Part shown: positions 1-9,482 of the stretch, in pieces | How positions within the stretch are numbered: position 1 is the stretch's first letter | Layout: every line of letters starts with the position of its first letter | Assembly (NCBI GenBank): GCA_016795035.1 | Contig: JAEUIT010000022.1 | Span: forward strand, 1-64,000 | Direction: 5' to 3' | DNA length: 64,000 nt | Source: Phycisphaerae bacterium | GTDB taxonomy: Bacteria; Planctomycetota; Phycisphaerae; Phycisphaerales; SM1A02 | Position numbers and translations under genes: made by a program | The notes under the pieces: model-generated | Told to the model about the DNA's origin: nothing | Database searches by the model: none | Seen by the model: the letters and a program-made list of their open reading frames with translations, nothing else

Positions 1-537
1 TCCGAACCAGGAAGAACGCCGAGACGGAGACGGAGGGGACCCCCACCACCATCGCTGCGCGATGGTCCCCCTCCCCCAACTGCGTTGGGGGAGGAGATGA
101 CGCGCGGACCGCGAGCTCGTGGCGGTGAGGTCGGCCGTGTAGGCGGCGTCGCATCGGACGAGGCGCGAGAGACGCGCGCAGAGTGTGGGACGAGACGAGA
201 TGTCCGAACCAGGAAGAATGCCGAGACGGAGACGGAAAGGACCCCCACCACCATCGCTGCGCGATGGTCCCCCTCCCCCAACTGCGTGGGGGGAGGAGAT
301 GACGCGCGGACCGCGAGCTCGTGGCGGTGAGGTCGGCCGTGTACGCGGCGTCGCACGGAACACATCGGATGTTCGAGTCGTCGTCGGACGAGGCGCGAGA
401 GACGAGCGCAGAGTGTGGGACGAGACGAGATGTCCGAACCAGGAAGAACGCCGAGACGGAGACGGAGGGGACCCCCACCACCATCGCTGCGCGATGGTCC
501 CCTCCGCCAACTGCGTTGGCAGAGGAGATGACGCGCG
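1..537. repeat. Tandem array of three ~200-230 bp units with conserved hairpins
   Basis: Three head-to-tail units begin with TCCGAACCAGGAAGAA at 1, 203 and 433. The first is 202 bp, the second 230 bp (it carries about 28 extra bases near 355-382) and the third is partial, losing similarity at about 537. Each unit holds two adjacent stem-loops with a TGC loop. The first is CCATCGC/GCGATGG (49-65, 251-267, 481-497). The second is CTCCCCCAAC/GTTGGGGGAG at 71-93, with variants at 273-295 and 502-524. In the third unit a C-G pair of the second stem has become G-C, so pairing is kept there, with one mismatch elsewhere. The array runs off the left edge. No plausible protein is encoded. Confidence 0.85.
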
Positions 538-1595
538 ATCGCGTTCACGCTCGACCTGGACCTTGACCTCGACCTTGACGTCGATCATCGATCATCGAAC
601 AACGAACCTCAACCAGGCGGCGAGCCGAGGTATCGACCGTCGAGTCAATCCATGGTCTGTCGGCGCGTTGCAGGCGCGACGCGATGACGCGCGGTGGCGC
701 CGCAAAACGAAAAACCTGCCGCAGAGGTGGGGCTGCGGCAGGAATGGAGGGGAGCGGCGGCCGGGGGGGCCAATGCTCTGAAACCCTCAGGTGGGGACCG
801 TCACCTCCTCCTGCGAATGTCCGCGCTCCATCGGACGGCGTCGGCCGCCGGCGTTGCCGAGTCGTGCGACAGGTCAAGCGGCAGCGAACTGCCTCTCGAC
901 CGCACGCGACTCAGGCCACATCCATGCGGCGGACGGACGCGTCGGTCGCGGCCTGCGTGCGCTCGGTGGGCCGAGCTGCACGCCGCGCGAATGACGAGCC
1001 GTCGAGAACCGTCGGACCAACGACCGTCCGACGGAGGCGAACTGCAATGCGTGACGACTGAGGAACCTCGATTGGGCCACCCCGAGGTTCGGGGGGAATA
1101 GGGCTCGACAATTCCGTTCGTCCCTATGCCGGTGCAAGGAGGGTCCATCCACTCGCCGACCGTCTCTCTGCGCCTCGTTGCCGTCGTGCATCGCTTCTGG
1201 TGACCGATGGGTCGGAGTTCCGCCGGTCATCAGAGGAGGAGGTTGTGGTGTTGGTGTTTTTCTTGCAGCGTGATGGCGGAGACGGACGCGTCACCGAGCG
1301 CGGGCTCAGGCTGGCGTGACATCGGACATCACCATCAAGAAGCTGGGGGCGGGCTAGAAACTCTGGCGTGGGTGGCGCCGCCGTGCATCACGGCACGGAC
1401 GACGATGCGGGACGCGAGGAGACGACCAGTGAACGTGGTCGGCGGACTCGCACGCATGAACGACGGACGCACGACGCGCGTCCATCAGCCGGTTCCTTGG
1501 CACCGAGCGAGTCGCCGTTCCTAGCGACTCGTTGCGTCGTCAGAGAGAAGGGGCGTGTGGGATGGCGGACGACGCGAGCGCCAACCCAAGAGTGG
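538..1595. other. Long non-coding interval, no gene recognised
   Basis: No reading frame here has a believable protein composition, a start signal or family similarity. Visible items are a short GACCTY/TCGATCATCG-rich simple stretch near 551-600, a strong minus-strand terminator at 701-742, and inverted repeats CCGTCGGAC/GTCCGACGG (1009-1017 and 1026-1034) and GAACCTCG/CGAGGTTC (1063-1070 and 1083-1090). A small structured RNA on the minus strand ending at the terminator is possible but unproven. Confidence 0.5.
701..742 (-). terminator. Orphan rho-independent terminator
   Basis: CCTGCCGCAG (715-724) pairs perfectly with CTGCGGCAGG (733-742) around an 8-base loop. On the minus strand it is followed by TTTTTCGTTTTG (701-714). 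This is a textbook intrinsic terminator for a leftward transcript, but the nearest minus-strand gene (nrdJ) ends more than 900 bp away and has its own hairpin. Confidence 0.75.
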
Positions 1596-1650
1596 CCGCG
1601 TGGTCCCGGCCCGGTCGCGTCCGAGGAAGGACTGGACCGAGACCACGCGG
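1596..1650 (-). terminator. Inverted repeat just downstream of nrdJ
   Basis: Arms at 1596-1609 (CCGCGTGGTCCCGG) and 1637-1650 (CCGAGACCACGCGG) pair at 13 of 14 positions around a 27-base loop, starting 15 bp past the nrdJ stop codon. There is no T-run, so this may slow or end transcription rather than act as a classical intrinsic terminator. Confidence 0.45.
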
Positions 1651-1664
1651 CGATGCGAACCGAA

Positions 1665-4600
1665 TCAGGAGCAACCCATCGAGTTGCCGCAGTTGAGGCA
1701 CCGGTAGCAGGTGCCGTTACGGACGGTGATCGCGCCGCACGAATCGCAGGCCGGAGCGTCGCCCATCAGGGCGGCGTTCGACTGATCGAGGGCGCTCATC
1801 GACACCGACGACGCGACGGTCGAGGTGCGGATGCCGTGCTCGGTCTCTTCGACCGTGGTCACCGACGCCACGGCTTCCACCGCGATCACATCGGTCGCAC
1901 GAGCCGCACGTTCGACGGCACTGAGGATGTCGGACGGCGACGCGACGTCAGACACGAGACGCGACGCGACGTCGTTCGCCGTCGTGGCGCCGGCGATCGC
2001 ACGGGCGGTCGCGGTGCCCGAGCTGCCCATCGGATGTCCGTGGGACGAACCAGAGCCCGAAGGCCGAGTGGAGCGTGAGCCCATCTCGAGGCTCTCCGCG
2101 ACCGAAACGGCAGTCGGCGCGCCGGGCGAAACTCGACCCGATCCGCTGTCCGGACGGCTGAAGCTCGTCGGAGTCGCGGAAGGCGTTCCGAAACCGCTGC
2201 CGCTGCCGCTCGCTCCACTTCCGCCGGAGCTTCCCGCCGTCGGATTGCCCGAGGACGTCCCAGTCACGGGCGTTCCGGGACGCGAGATCCTCTCGTCGCT
2301 GCGCGCATTCCATGCGTGATCCTCCTCGCCGAGTCGAACTCGGCTCGTTGTCGACGACTGACCAACGGACGGACTTCCGGTTCCCGAGGCGCTCGTCGTT
2401 GCAGCCGATGCGGACGCATCCGCGCTCGAGTCGCTCGCAGGGAGCGATCCCGCGCTTCGGCCACTTTCGACGTCGCCGCCATAGCCCTGACGCTTCGGCG
2501 CGTTCGCTTCGCGATAGCCCGGGATGAACTGCATGCCGAACCACCGGAAGATGTAGTCCACCAAGCTCTTCGCGATCGGAATGTCGCGATTGGTGGTCAT
2601 GCCCATCGGCTCGAACCGCTGGTGGGCGAACTTGTTGACGAGGCTCTCGACCGGCACGCCGTATTGGAGCGCGACGCTGATCGCCGTGCCGAGGCTGTCC
2701 ATGAGGCCGCCGATCGTCGAGCCTTCCTTCGCCATCGTGATGAAGAGTTCGCCGGGGCGACGATCTTCATAGAGGCCGACGATCAGGTAGCCCTCGTGAC
2801 CTGCAACGTTGAACTTGTGCGTGATGCTCTCGCGCGTGTCGGGCAGACGGCGACGCATCGGTCGTTCGATGATGCGTTCGACGATGCGCTCGACGTAGGT
2901 CGGCGCCACGTTGGTGGCGACGTCCGCCGCGCCGTCAGCGGGGAGGTTCCCCTGGCTGGTCCGGAGGTCGATCCGGTTGGCGGAGGAGATCGGTGATGTC
3001 GACGTCGGCACAGCCGGGCCGGTCACCTTCTCCGCGGAGCTTGCAGAAGCCGAAAAAGGGGCGGTGGTCGCCTCGATCGAGGCGGCAGCCTTGGCGTTGA
3101 GTTCCTGGGCGAGCTCGGTGCGGCGTTCCTCGACCGCGACGGCGAGGAGTTCCTCGTCGTCAGCCTTGTCGTTGGCGATGTCGTCGTCGGTGACGTCCGA
3201 CTTCGTCGAGAGCGGCTGGCTGAGCTTGCTTCCGTCGCGATAGAGCGCGTTCGCCTTGAGGGCGAGCTCCCACGAGAGCTGGTAGCAGGCGCCGATGTCG
3301 TCGATGCCCGCCTCATTCGGCAGGTTGATCGTCTTGCTGATCGCGCCCGAGATAAATGGCTGGGCCGCAGCCATCATGCGGATGTGGCCTTCGGGGCGAA
3401 TGAAGCGCTTGCCGATCTTGCCGCAGCGATTCGCGCAGTCGAAGACGGGGAGGTGCTCGTCGCGAAGGTGCGGAGCGCCTTCGACCGTCTGCGTGCCGCA
3501 GACGAGGACGTTCAGCGCCTCGATGTCCTTCTTCGAGAGACCGAGGACGCGGAGACCGTTGAAGTTCGTCTTCTTCTTCGCAGCGTCGGGATCGACACCC
3601 GCGGCGCGAAGCACCGACTCCGGCATCGACCAGGCCGAGAAGGCGAAGCCGAGCTCGAAGAAGGTCGGCAACTGATTCTCAAGGGCGACGAGGTTCTCGT
3701 GGGTGTAGCCCTTCGAGAGAAGCCACTCGCGGAAGGTCTGGCCCGTTCCGCTCGGCATCGGGACGTCGACGGTCAACGTTCCCATGACGTACGCGACGAT
3801 GTCGTCGACTTCCGACGGCGTGTAGCCGAGCGCCTTGAGGGCGGCGCGGAGCGACTGGTTCGCGATCTTGAAGTAGCCGCCGCCGGCGAGCTTCTTGAAC
3901 TTCGTGAGCGCGAAGTCGGGCTCGACGCCGGTGGTGTCGCAATCCATGAGGAGACCGATCGTGCCGGTCGGCGCGATCACGGTCGTCTGGGCGTTGCGAT
4001 AGCCGAACTTCTCGCCGAAGGAGACGGCGTCGTCCCACGCGGTGATGGCGTGACGGGCGATCGCGTGCGCGTTCGAGAAGCGCATGCCTGCGCTCTTGAA
4101 CATGTTGTGGTCGATCGGCACCGGACGCGTGCGGAGGCCTTCCCACTCGTTGCTGCCCCGGCTCAAGCCGAGGGCGGCGCGACGGTGATTCCGCATCACG
4201 CGAAGCATGGAGTTGCGGTTCGTTTCAAAGCCGGCGAAGGGCCCGTGTTCCGCGGCGAGGAGCGCGCTCATCGCGTACGAACGGCCTGTGAGGATCGCGG
4301 AGAGCGCGCCGCAGACGGCGCGGCCTTCGTCGCTGTCGTAGGCGATGCCGACCTGCATGAGGAGGGCGCCGAGGTTGGCGTAGCCGAGGCCGAGCGTGCG
4401 ATAGCGCCACGAGAGTTCGGCGATCTCACGCGAGGGGAAGCTCGCCATGAGGACCGAGATCTCGAGGACGATCGTCCACAGGCCGATCGCGTGCTCGTAG
4501 CCTTCAAGATCGAAGGTGCGGGTTTCGGCGTCGTAGAACTTCAGCAGGTTGATCGACGCGAGATTGCACGCGGTGTTGTCGAGGAACATGTACTCCGAGC

Positions 4601-5825
4601 AGGGGTTGCTCGCGTTGATGCGACCGCCTGCGGGGCACGTGTGCCATTCGTTGATTGTGGTGTCGAACTGGACGCCCGGATCCGCGCAGTGCCACGCAGC
4701 CTCGGTGATCTGCCGCCAGAGTTCGCGGGCCGGGAGCTTCTTCGCGACCTTGCCGTCGACGCGGCGGACGAGCGTCCACTCACTATCGGCGACGACCGCG
4801 TTCATGAACTCGTCGCTCAAGCGAACGGAGTTGTTCGAGTTCTGGCCGCTGACGGTGTAGTAGGCTTCACCGTTGAAGTCGTAGTTCAGCTTGAGACCGA
4901 GGCGATCCGCGATCTCCGCCTGCTCCTTCGTGAGGTGCTTCATGCCCTCGACGAGCGCGGCGACCTTGATCTCCTCGCGGACCTTCCAGTTGATGAACGA
5001 CTCGATGTCGGGGTGATCGACGTCGAGGCAGACCATCTTCGCCGCGCGACGCGTCGTGCCGCCCGACTTGATGGCGCCCGCCGCGCGGTCGCCGATCTTG
5101 AGGAAGCTCATCAGGCCCGAGCTCTTGCCGCCGCCCGAGAGCGGTTCGTTCTCGCCGCGAAGCGCCGAGAAGTTGGTGCCGGTGCCGGAGCCGTACTTGA
5201 AGAGACGCGCCTCGCGCGTCCAGAGGTCCATGATGCCGCCGTCGCCGACGAGGTCGTCGCGAACCGCCTGGATGAAGCAGGCGTGCGGCTGCGGGTGGGT
5301 GTAGGCGTCGTCGGCAAGACGCGGCTCGCCGGTCTTGTGGTCGGCGATCCAGTGACCTTGCGCCGGCCCGCTGATGCCGTAGGCGTAGTTGAGGCCGGTG
5401 TTGAACCACTGCGGGCTGTTCGGCGCCGCGACTTGGTTCAAGAGCATCCACGAGAGCTCGTCGTAGAAGGCGTCGGCGTCGCGCTTGCTCGAGAAGTAGC
5501 CGAACTTCTCCCCCCAATGCTGCCAGCAACCCGCGAGGCGATGCACCACCTGCCGCACGCTCTTCTCGGGGCCGAGGGTCGGCTTGCCGTCCGCGCCGAT
5601 GACGGGTTGGCCTGCCGCATCCACCTGCGGCACGCCAGCCTTGCGGAAGTACTTACTCACCACGATGTCGGTGGCGAGCTGACTCCACGATGCGGGAATC
5701 TCCGCGTCCTTCATCTCAAAGACGGTGGAGCCGTCCGAGTTGGAGATGCGGCTAGAGCGAGTAGTCCATTCGACGGTGTCGAAGACGTTCTGACCGGCTT
5801 TGGTGAAGCGGCGGGCGATCTTCAT
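1665..5825 (-). CDS. nrdJ: Adenosylcobalamin-dependent (class II) ribonucleoside-diphosphate reductase
   Basis: Converts ribonucleotides to deoxyribonucleotides using a B12-generated thiyl radical, in the cytoplasm. The 1386-residue protein starts at MKIARRFT, the usual beginning of planctomycete NrdJ; the frame stays open upstream to 6077, but that stretch is not protein-like. Visible are a redox cysteine in PHACF (about 183), the active-site loop NPCSE (407-411) with its catalytic Cys and Glu, and APTGTIG (about 618), all typical of the RNR barrel. A TSCPD-type domain lies near 990-1105. Ser/Thr/Gly-rich linkers (about 905-960 and 1110-1355) then lead to a C-terminal zinc-ribbon-like tail with paired CxxC motifs ending NSMGCS. 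It is longer than most NrdJ proteins because of the linkers. It appears monocistronic. No B12 riboswitch boxes were seen upstream. Confidence 0.95.
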   Translation of the reverse strand: MKIARRFTKAGQNVFDTVEWTTRSSRISNSDGSTVFEMKDAEIPASWSQLATDIVVSKYFRKAGVPQVDAAGQPVIGADGKPTLGPEKSVRQVVHRLAGCWQHWGEKFGYFSSKRDADAFYDELSWMLLNQVAAPNSPQWFNTGLNYAYGISGPAQGHWIADHKTGEPRLADDAYTHPQPHACFIQAVRDDLVGDGGIMDLWTREARLFKYGSGTGTNFSALRGENEPLSGGGKSSGLMSFLKIGDRAAGAIKSGGTTRRAAKMVCLDVDHPDIESFINWKVREEIKVAALVEGMKHLTKEQAEIADRLGLKLNYDFNGEAYYTVSGQNSNNSVRLSDEFMNAVVADSEWTLVRRVDGKVAKKLPARELWRQITEAAWHCADPGVQFDTTINEWHTCPAGGRINASNPCSEYMFLDNTACNLASINLLKFYDAETRTFDLEGYEHAIGLWTIVLEISVLMASFPSREIAELSWRYRTLGLGYANLGALLMQVGIAYDSDEGRAVCGALSAILTGRSYAMSALLAAEHGPFAGFETNRNSMLRVMRNHRRAALGLSRGSNEWEGLRTRPVPIDHNMFKSAGMRFSNAHAIARHAITAWDDAVSFGEKFGYRNAQTTVIAPTGTIGLLMDCDTTGVEPDFALTKFKKLAGGGYFKIANQSLRAALKALGYTPSEVDDIVAYVMGTLTVDVPMPSGTGQTFREWLLSKGYTHENLVALENQLPTFFELGFAFSAWSMPESVLRAAGVDPDAAKKKTNFNGLRVLGLSKKDIEALNVLVCGTQTVEGAPHLRDEHLPVFDCANRCGKIGKRFIRPEGHIRMMAAAQPFISGAISKTINLPNEAGIDDIGACYQLSWELALKANALYRDGSKLSQPLSTKSDVTDDDIANDKADDEELLAVAVEERRTELAQELNAKAAASIEATTAPFSASASSAEKVTGPAVPTSTSPISSANRIDLRTSQGNLPADGAADVATNVAPTYVERIVERIIERPMRRRLPDTRESITHKFNVAGHEGYLIVGLYEDRRPGELFITMAKEGSTIGGLMDSLGTAISVALQYGVPVESLVNKFAHQRFEPMGMTTNRDIPIAKSLVDYIFRWFGMQFIPGYREANAPKRQGYGGDVESGRSAGSLPASDSSADASASAATTSASGTGSPSVGQSSTTSRVRLGEEDHAWNARSDERISRPGTPVTGTSSGNPTAGSSGGSGASGSGSGFGTPSATPTSFSRPDSGSGRVSPGAPTAVSVAESLEMGSRSTRPSGSGSSHGHPMGSSGTATARAIAGATTANDVASRLVSDVASPSDILSAVERAARATDVIAVEAVASVTTVEETEHGIRTSTVASSVSMSALDQSNAALMGDAPACDSCGAITVRNGTCYRCLNCGNSMGCS
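2392..2406 (-). repeat. Dispersed motif copy 1 (GGCTGCAACGNNGAG)
   Basis: Inside nrdJ, in its Ser/Ala-rich linker, same strand as the gene; read as G-GCT-GCA-ACG-ACG-AG (AATT). Confidence 0.9.
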
Positions 5826-6840
5826 GCGGCAAGCCTCTGCGCGACCATGCGCGAGTGCGAGTGGGAGGAGGGAAGCGAACGAGACGGGAGGAGACGAGCG
5901 AACGAGCCGAGGGGCGGATGAAAGCGAAGACGAGCGGGGATCGATCGGGATGCCGCGCGAACAACAGGGCGCGACGGGCGGTGAGGACGGGTGAGGACAC
6001 GTGAGGCGGCCGATCTGGCGAGGGCGAGTCGGCGAGGCGCGTCCGGCGATGGCAGCTCTCCGTTGCAGCCAAGCCATGCGGGGCCGGCTGCTCGAATCGC
6101 TACTGCGGGAACGCGACGGTTCGAGGTGAATCGAGAACGAATTCGCTCTCGACGCGGTGAAGACGCGACGGCGACGGAGTCGCCCTTACGCCCTGTCTCG
6201 TGAATCGCTCCCGAAAGAAATCCCACATGACATCCCAGATGACGTCTCACATGGGGGGGGGAGCGCACAGAAGACATGCGACGGCGGACCCCAACACCTG
6301 AACCACTCGAACGAGCTGGTTCCTCGGGTTTGCCGTCGGCGCAGGGGCAGCAACTACGAACCCCTACGAACCCACCTGCTCAGACTCCAAGCGTTCCTTC
6401 TGCCTCACGCGAGAGCGTGGGGCGGGCCAGACTGCTCGGCCGTATTCCGCGAGCCGCGTGGGCCACCGGCGGAACTGGGACGGACTGGAAGTCCTCGCCT
6501 CTCCTCGAAGACCGTTTTGAGAACCCTTTCGGGTTGCGAGACCTCCCCACGGGCAGCCGTCACCGGGGACCACGACGCTTGTCCAAACCTCGATCGAGCA
6601 AGAGTTTGAGGTCGACCCCAATCGACTTCGCAACCCGGAATCTCGATGAGCCACCTGCACCAACCTGAGCGTGCCCGCCGCCCGGCGGACACTCTCAATC
6701 CCAGTTCGACAGGGTTGTCGCCGGTCGGCGAGACCTTCTCGAACGGCTCGCATGCTACCCCTAGCTATTGGGGTTGCAAGAGCCTTGGCCACAGAATCTA
6801 GTGCCAAAGATGCCCTAAATCATCGGCCGTACGACGCGGA
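5826..6840. other. nrdJ upstream region and intergenic DNA
   Basis: This holds the presumed nrdJ promoter and leader (minus strand). A perfect copy of the GGCTGCAACGNNGAG motif lies in the leader at 6056-6070. I looked for cobalamin riboswitch and NrdR-box signatures and saw none. From about 6290 onward no frame gives a recognisable protein, and A+T content rises toward 6841. Confidence 0.5.
6056..6070 (-). repeat. Dispersed motif copy 2
   Basis: In the nrdJ leader, non-coding. Confidence 0.9.
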
Positions 6841-7038
6841 TGCGACAACACTTTCGTAAGTGCCGAGAGTACCGGCAGTTCAAAGTCTGTAAAGCCCAAC
6901 ATGCTGTGTGGGAAACCTGTCGCACGCCTGTCGGACTACCACTAATAGTGCCCTCCCTGTTGAATTGTCCTTGGCTGGATGGGTGGTGCCTGTGGATAGG
7001 TAGGTGCACAACCTGCCGCGAGCGCCGAGCCATCCGGC
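6841..7038. other. Lower-GC segment with RNA-like inverted repeats
   Basis: TGCGACA (6841-6847) pairs with TGTCGCA (6918-6924), enclosing a CACTT/AAGTG hairpin (6849-6862), GCCG/CGGC (6862-6876) and CCCA/TGGG (6895-6912). A second element pairs GCTGGATGG (6975-6983) with CCATCCGGC (7030-7038) and holds an inner stem GGTAGGT/ACCTGCC (7000-7018). Base composition is clearly more A+T-rich than the flanking genes. This could be a structured RNA or leader of the helicase gene downstream, or a remnant of foreign DNA. No known RNA family was recognised and the strand is undetermined. Confidence 0.3.
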
Positions 7039-7241
7039 ATTGCCGGCGACACGCGGGGCACTATACCAAACAAAGACCAAACATATCCAAGAGGCGACCT
7101 TTTTTCGTGGGCGCGTTTCTTGGGGTCGCGTTCCTTGGTGTGGCCGCGCTCGGCGGCATCGCGGAGTTTGGCTCCGTACATAGGCACTGCGCTTTCGTCA
7201 GGTCGTACGGACCACTGCCAACTCACCCGTAGACTCGGGCG

Positions 7242-9476
7242 ATGCTCGACTCGGCGGAAGACGTTTTGGGTGCGCTCACTCCGGCACAGCGCGAGGCGGC
7301 GTCCATCGTGGATGGGGCCGCGCTTGTCCTCGCGGGGCCAGGTTCTGGAAAGACGCGCGTGATCACGCGTCGCATCGCGTACCTCGTCGGCGTCGGAGTT
7401 CCGGCGTGGAACATCCTCGCGCTCACCTTCACGAACAAGGCCGCAAGCGAGATGCGGGCGCGCGTCGACTCGCTCGTGCCGCACAACGTGCCGGGGCGCC
7501 GCGGACTCACCGTTGCAACGTTCCACTCGTTCTGCGCGCAGATCCTTCGTCGATTTCCCGATGCCGCAGGATTGCGCGAGGGATTCTCGATCTACGACAC
7601 CGGGGACCAGCGCGACGCGATGAAGGAGGCGATCGTCGAGGCGGGACTCTCGTCGACGAACTTCTCGCCGGCGGCCGTGCTCTCGATCGTGAGCGACGCG
7701 AAGAACAAGCTCATCGACGCCGAGACCTTCGCGCGGCAGGCGACGGACTTCACGTCGCGCTCCGTCGCGAAGGCCTACGCCGCGTACCAGGCGCTTCTCG
7801 TCAAGAACAACGCCGTCGACTTCGACGATCTCCTCGTCAAGGTCGCGACGCTCCTTCGCAACGACCATGTCGTCCTGCGCTCGCTGCAGGAACGCTACCG
7901 CTACATCCTGATCGACGAGTACCAGGACACGAACCACGCGCAGTTCGTGATCGCGCATGCGCTCGCGGCCGAGCACAAGAACCTTTTCGTCGTGGGCGAT
8001 CCCGATCAGTCGATCTACGGCTGGCGCGGCGCCGATCTCTCGAACATCCTCGACTTCGAGGAGCACTTTCCCCGCGCGGTCGTCATTCCGCTCGGGCAGA
8101 ACTTCCGTTCGACGGGACACATCGTCACGGCCGCATCCTCGCTCATCCAGCACAACCGGCGTCGCAAGCACAAGGACCTGTCGACGGAGCTCGGCGACGG
8201 CGAGAAACTCGTCGTTGCGCGCGTCTCCGACGAGCACGAGGAGGCGTCGCGCATCGCCGACTTCTTCGAGGACGCGTCGCGGCGCGACGTCGACTGGCGG
8301 CGCATGGCCGTCCTCTATCGCATGAACGCGCTCTCGCGCGTCATCGAGGACGAGTTGCGCCGGCGCAACATCCCGTACGTCGTCGCCCGCGGCACCGCGT
8401 ATTGGGACCGCAAGGAAGTGAAGGACGTGCTCGCGTACCTGCGTCTCGTCGCGAATCCCTCAGACGACACCGCGCTACGCCGCATCATCAACGTGCCCGC
8501 GCGCGGCATCGGCGACACGTCGGTGCGGAGGCTGCAGGCGCTCGCCGCGAACGCGGGCATGCCGCTCGGCGACTATCTCGCGGCCGGCTACGACGTGACG
8601 GAAGCCGTCGGTCGCTCCGCGCGCTCGGTGCGCGCGTTCGGCCAGATGCTGTCGTCGTGGCGCGAGCGAGCCTCCGCGTTGCCGCCGGGCGACTTGCCCA
8701 CGTTCGTCGCCGACGTCCTTCGCGAGAGCGGGCTCGACAACGACACCGGCGGATTGGCCGGCGAGGACGAGCTCGAAGCGCGTCGCAACCGCGAGGAGAT
8801 CGTGAACGCCGCGGCCGATCGGCGCGACGCGATCCTTGACGCTCCCGACGGCGACGCTCCGCGCAATGTCCTCGACGCGCTGCGCGACTTCCTCGCCGCC
8901 GTCGCGCTCGTGAGCGATCAGGACCTCGTCGACGCCGCACGCGGTGCGGTCACGCTTCTCACGATGCATGCCGCGAAGGGACTCGAGTTCGAGGCCGTCG
9001 CGATCGCCGGCGTCGAGCAGGGGATCCTCCCGCACCAGCGCGCGTTCGAGGACGAAGGCGGCCTCGAGGAGGAGCGCCGGCTCTTCTTCGTCGGCATGAC
9101 CCGCGCGGAGCGCCGGCTTCTTCTCACCGTTGCCAACGCACGCACGACGCGCGGCATCCGCGCCTCGACGATCGAGAGCCAATTCATCGGCGAGATCCCG
9201 CCGCAGCACATCGCGTTCGAAGACGCGCGCCGCAGCGCCGACTTCAGTTCGATCGAGTACGACGACGACGCCTTCGTGCCCGACGAGGACGGCCGCGCGG
9301 TGCCTACTGCGAAGCGCTTCCCGATCGGATCCGTCGTGCGACATCCGCTCTTCGGCGTCGGGCGCGTGGAGCAGGTCGTCGATCGTGGCGCGAACTCAAG
9401 CGCGCGGGTGGCGTTCCGCACCGTCGGCATCAAGACGCTCGTGCTACGGTTCGCGCGCCTCGAGCGGATTGAATAG
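7242..9476 (+). CDS. pcrA: UvrD/PcrA-type superfamily I DNA helicase
   Basis: ATP-dependent 3'-5' DNA helicase used in excision repair and in clearing replication or recombination intermediates. The 744-residue length is normal for the PcrA/UvrD family. SF1 motifs appear in order: Q-motif LTPAQREAA, Walker A GPGSGKT (32-38), TFTNKAA, motif II IDEYQDTN, GDPDQSIYGWRGA, QNFRST, VLYRMNALSR, TMHAAKGLEFE and FVGMTRAERRL. A C-terminal module (GSVVRHPLFGVGRVE...) resembles the PcrA tail that binds RNA polymerase. The gene stands alone and converges with the transhydrogenase gene across a shared hairpin. UvrD and PcrA cannot be told apart with certainty from sequence alone. Confidence 0.93.
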   Translation: MLDSAEDVLGALTPAQREAASIVDGAALVLAGPGSGKTRVITRRIAYLVGVGVPAWNILALTFTNKAASEMRARVDSLVPHNVPGRRGLTVATFHSFCAQILRRFPDAAGLREGFSIYDTGDQRDAMKEAIVEAGLSSTNFSPAAVLSIVSDAKNKLIDAETFARQATDFTSRSVAKAYAAYQALLVKNNAVDFDDLLVKVATLLRNDHVVLRSLQERYRYILIDEYQDTNHAQFVIAHALAAEHKNLFVVGDPDQSIYGWRGADLSNILDFEEHFPRAVVIPLGQNFRSTGHIVTAASSLIQHNRRRKHKDLSTELGDGEKLVVARVSDEHEEASRIADFFEDASRRDVDWRRMAVLYRMNALSRVIEDELRRRNIPYVVARGTAYWDRKEVKDVLAYLRLVANPSDDTALRRIINVPARGIGDTSVRRLQALAANAGMPLGDYLAAGYDVTEAVGRSARSVRAFGQMLSSWRERASALPPGDLPTFVADVLRESGLDNDTGGLAGEDELEARRNREEIVNAAADRRDAILDAPDGDAPRNVLDALRDFLAAVALVSDQDLVDAARGAVTLLTMHAAKGLEFEAVAIAGVEQGILPHQRAFEDEGGLEEERRLFFVGMTRAERRLLLTVANARTTRGIRASTIESQFIGEIPPQHIAFEDARRSADFSSIEYDDDAFVPDEDGRAVPTAKRFPIGSVVRHPLFGVGRVEQVVDRGANSSARVAFRTVGIKTLVLRFARLERIE

Positions 9477-9482
9477 GTGGAA

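Noticed and set aside
801..1230. Minus-strand frames of 115-118 codons near the orphan terminator
   Set aside because: Composition is Arg/Ser/Pro-rich without any domain or start signal; a non-coding RNA is at least as likely.
3384..5921. An 845-codon open frame on the plus strand opposite nrdJ
   Set aside because: It is antisense to a strongly supported gene, lacks family similarity and is rich in Arg/Ala/Glu/Val, as expected for a shadow frame in GC-rich DNA.
5826..6077. N-terminal extension of NrdJ to an upstream ATG
   Set aside because: The extra residues are Ser/Arg/Pro-rich and unlike the family; MKIARRFT is the usual start.
5826..6300. Cobalamin riboswitch upstream of nrdJ
   Set aside because: No B12-box or conserved core sequence was found on the minus strand.
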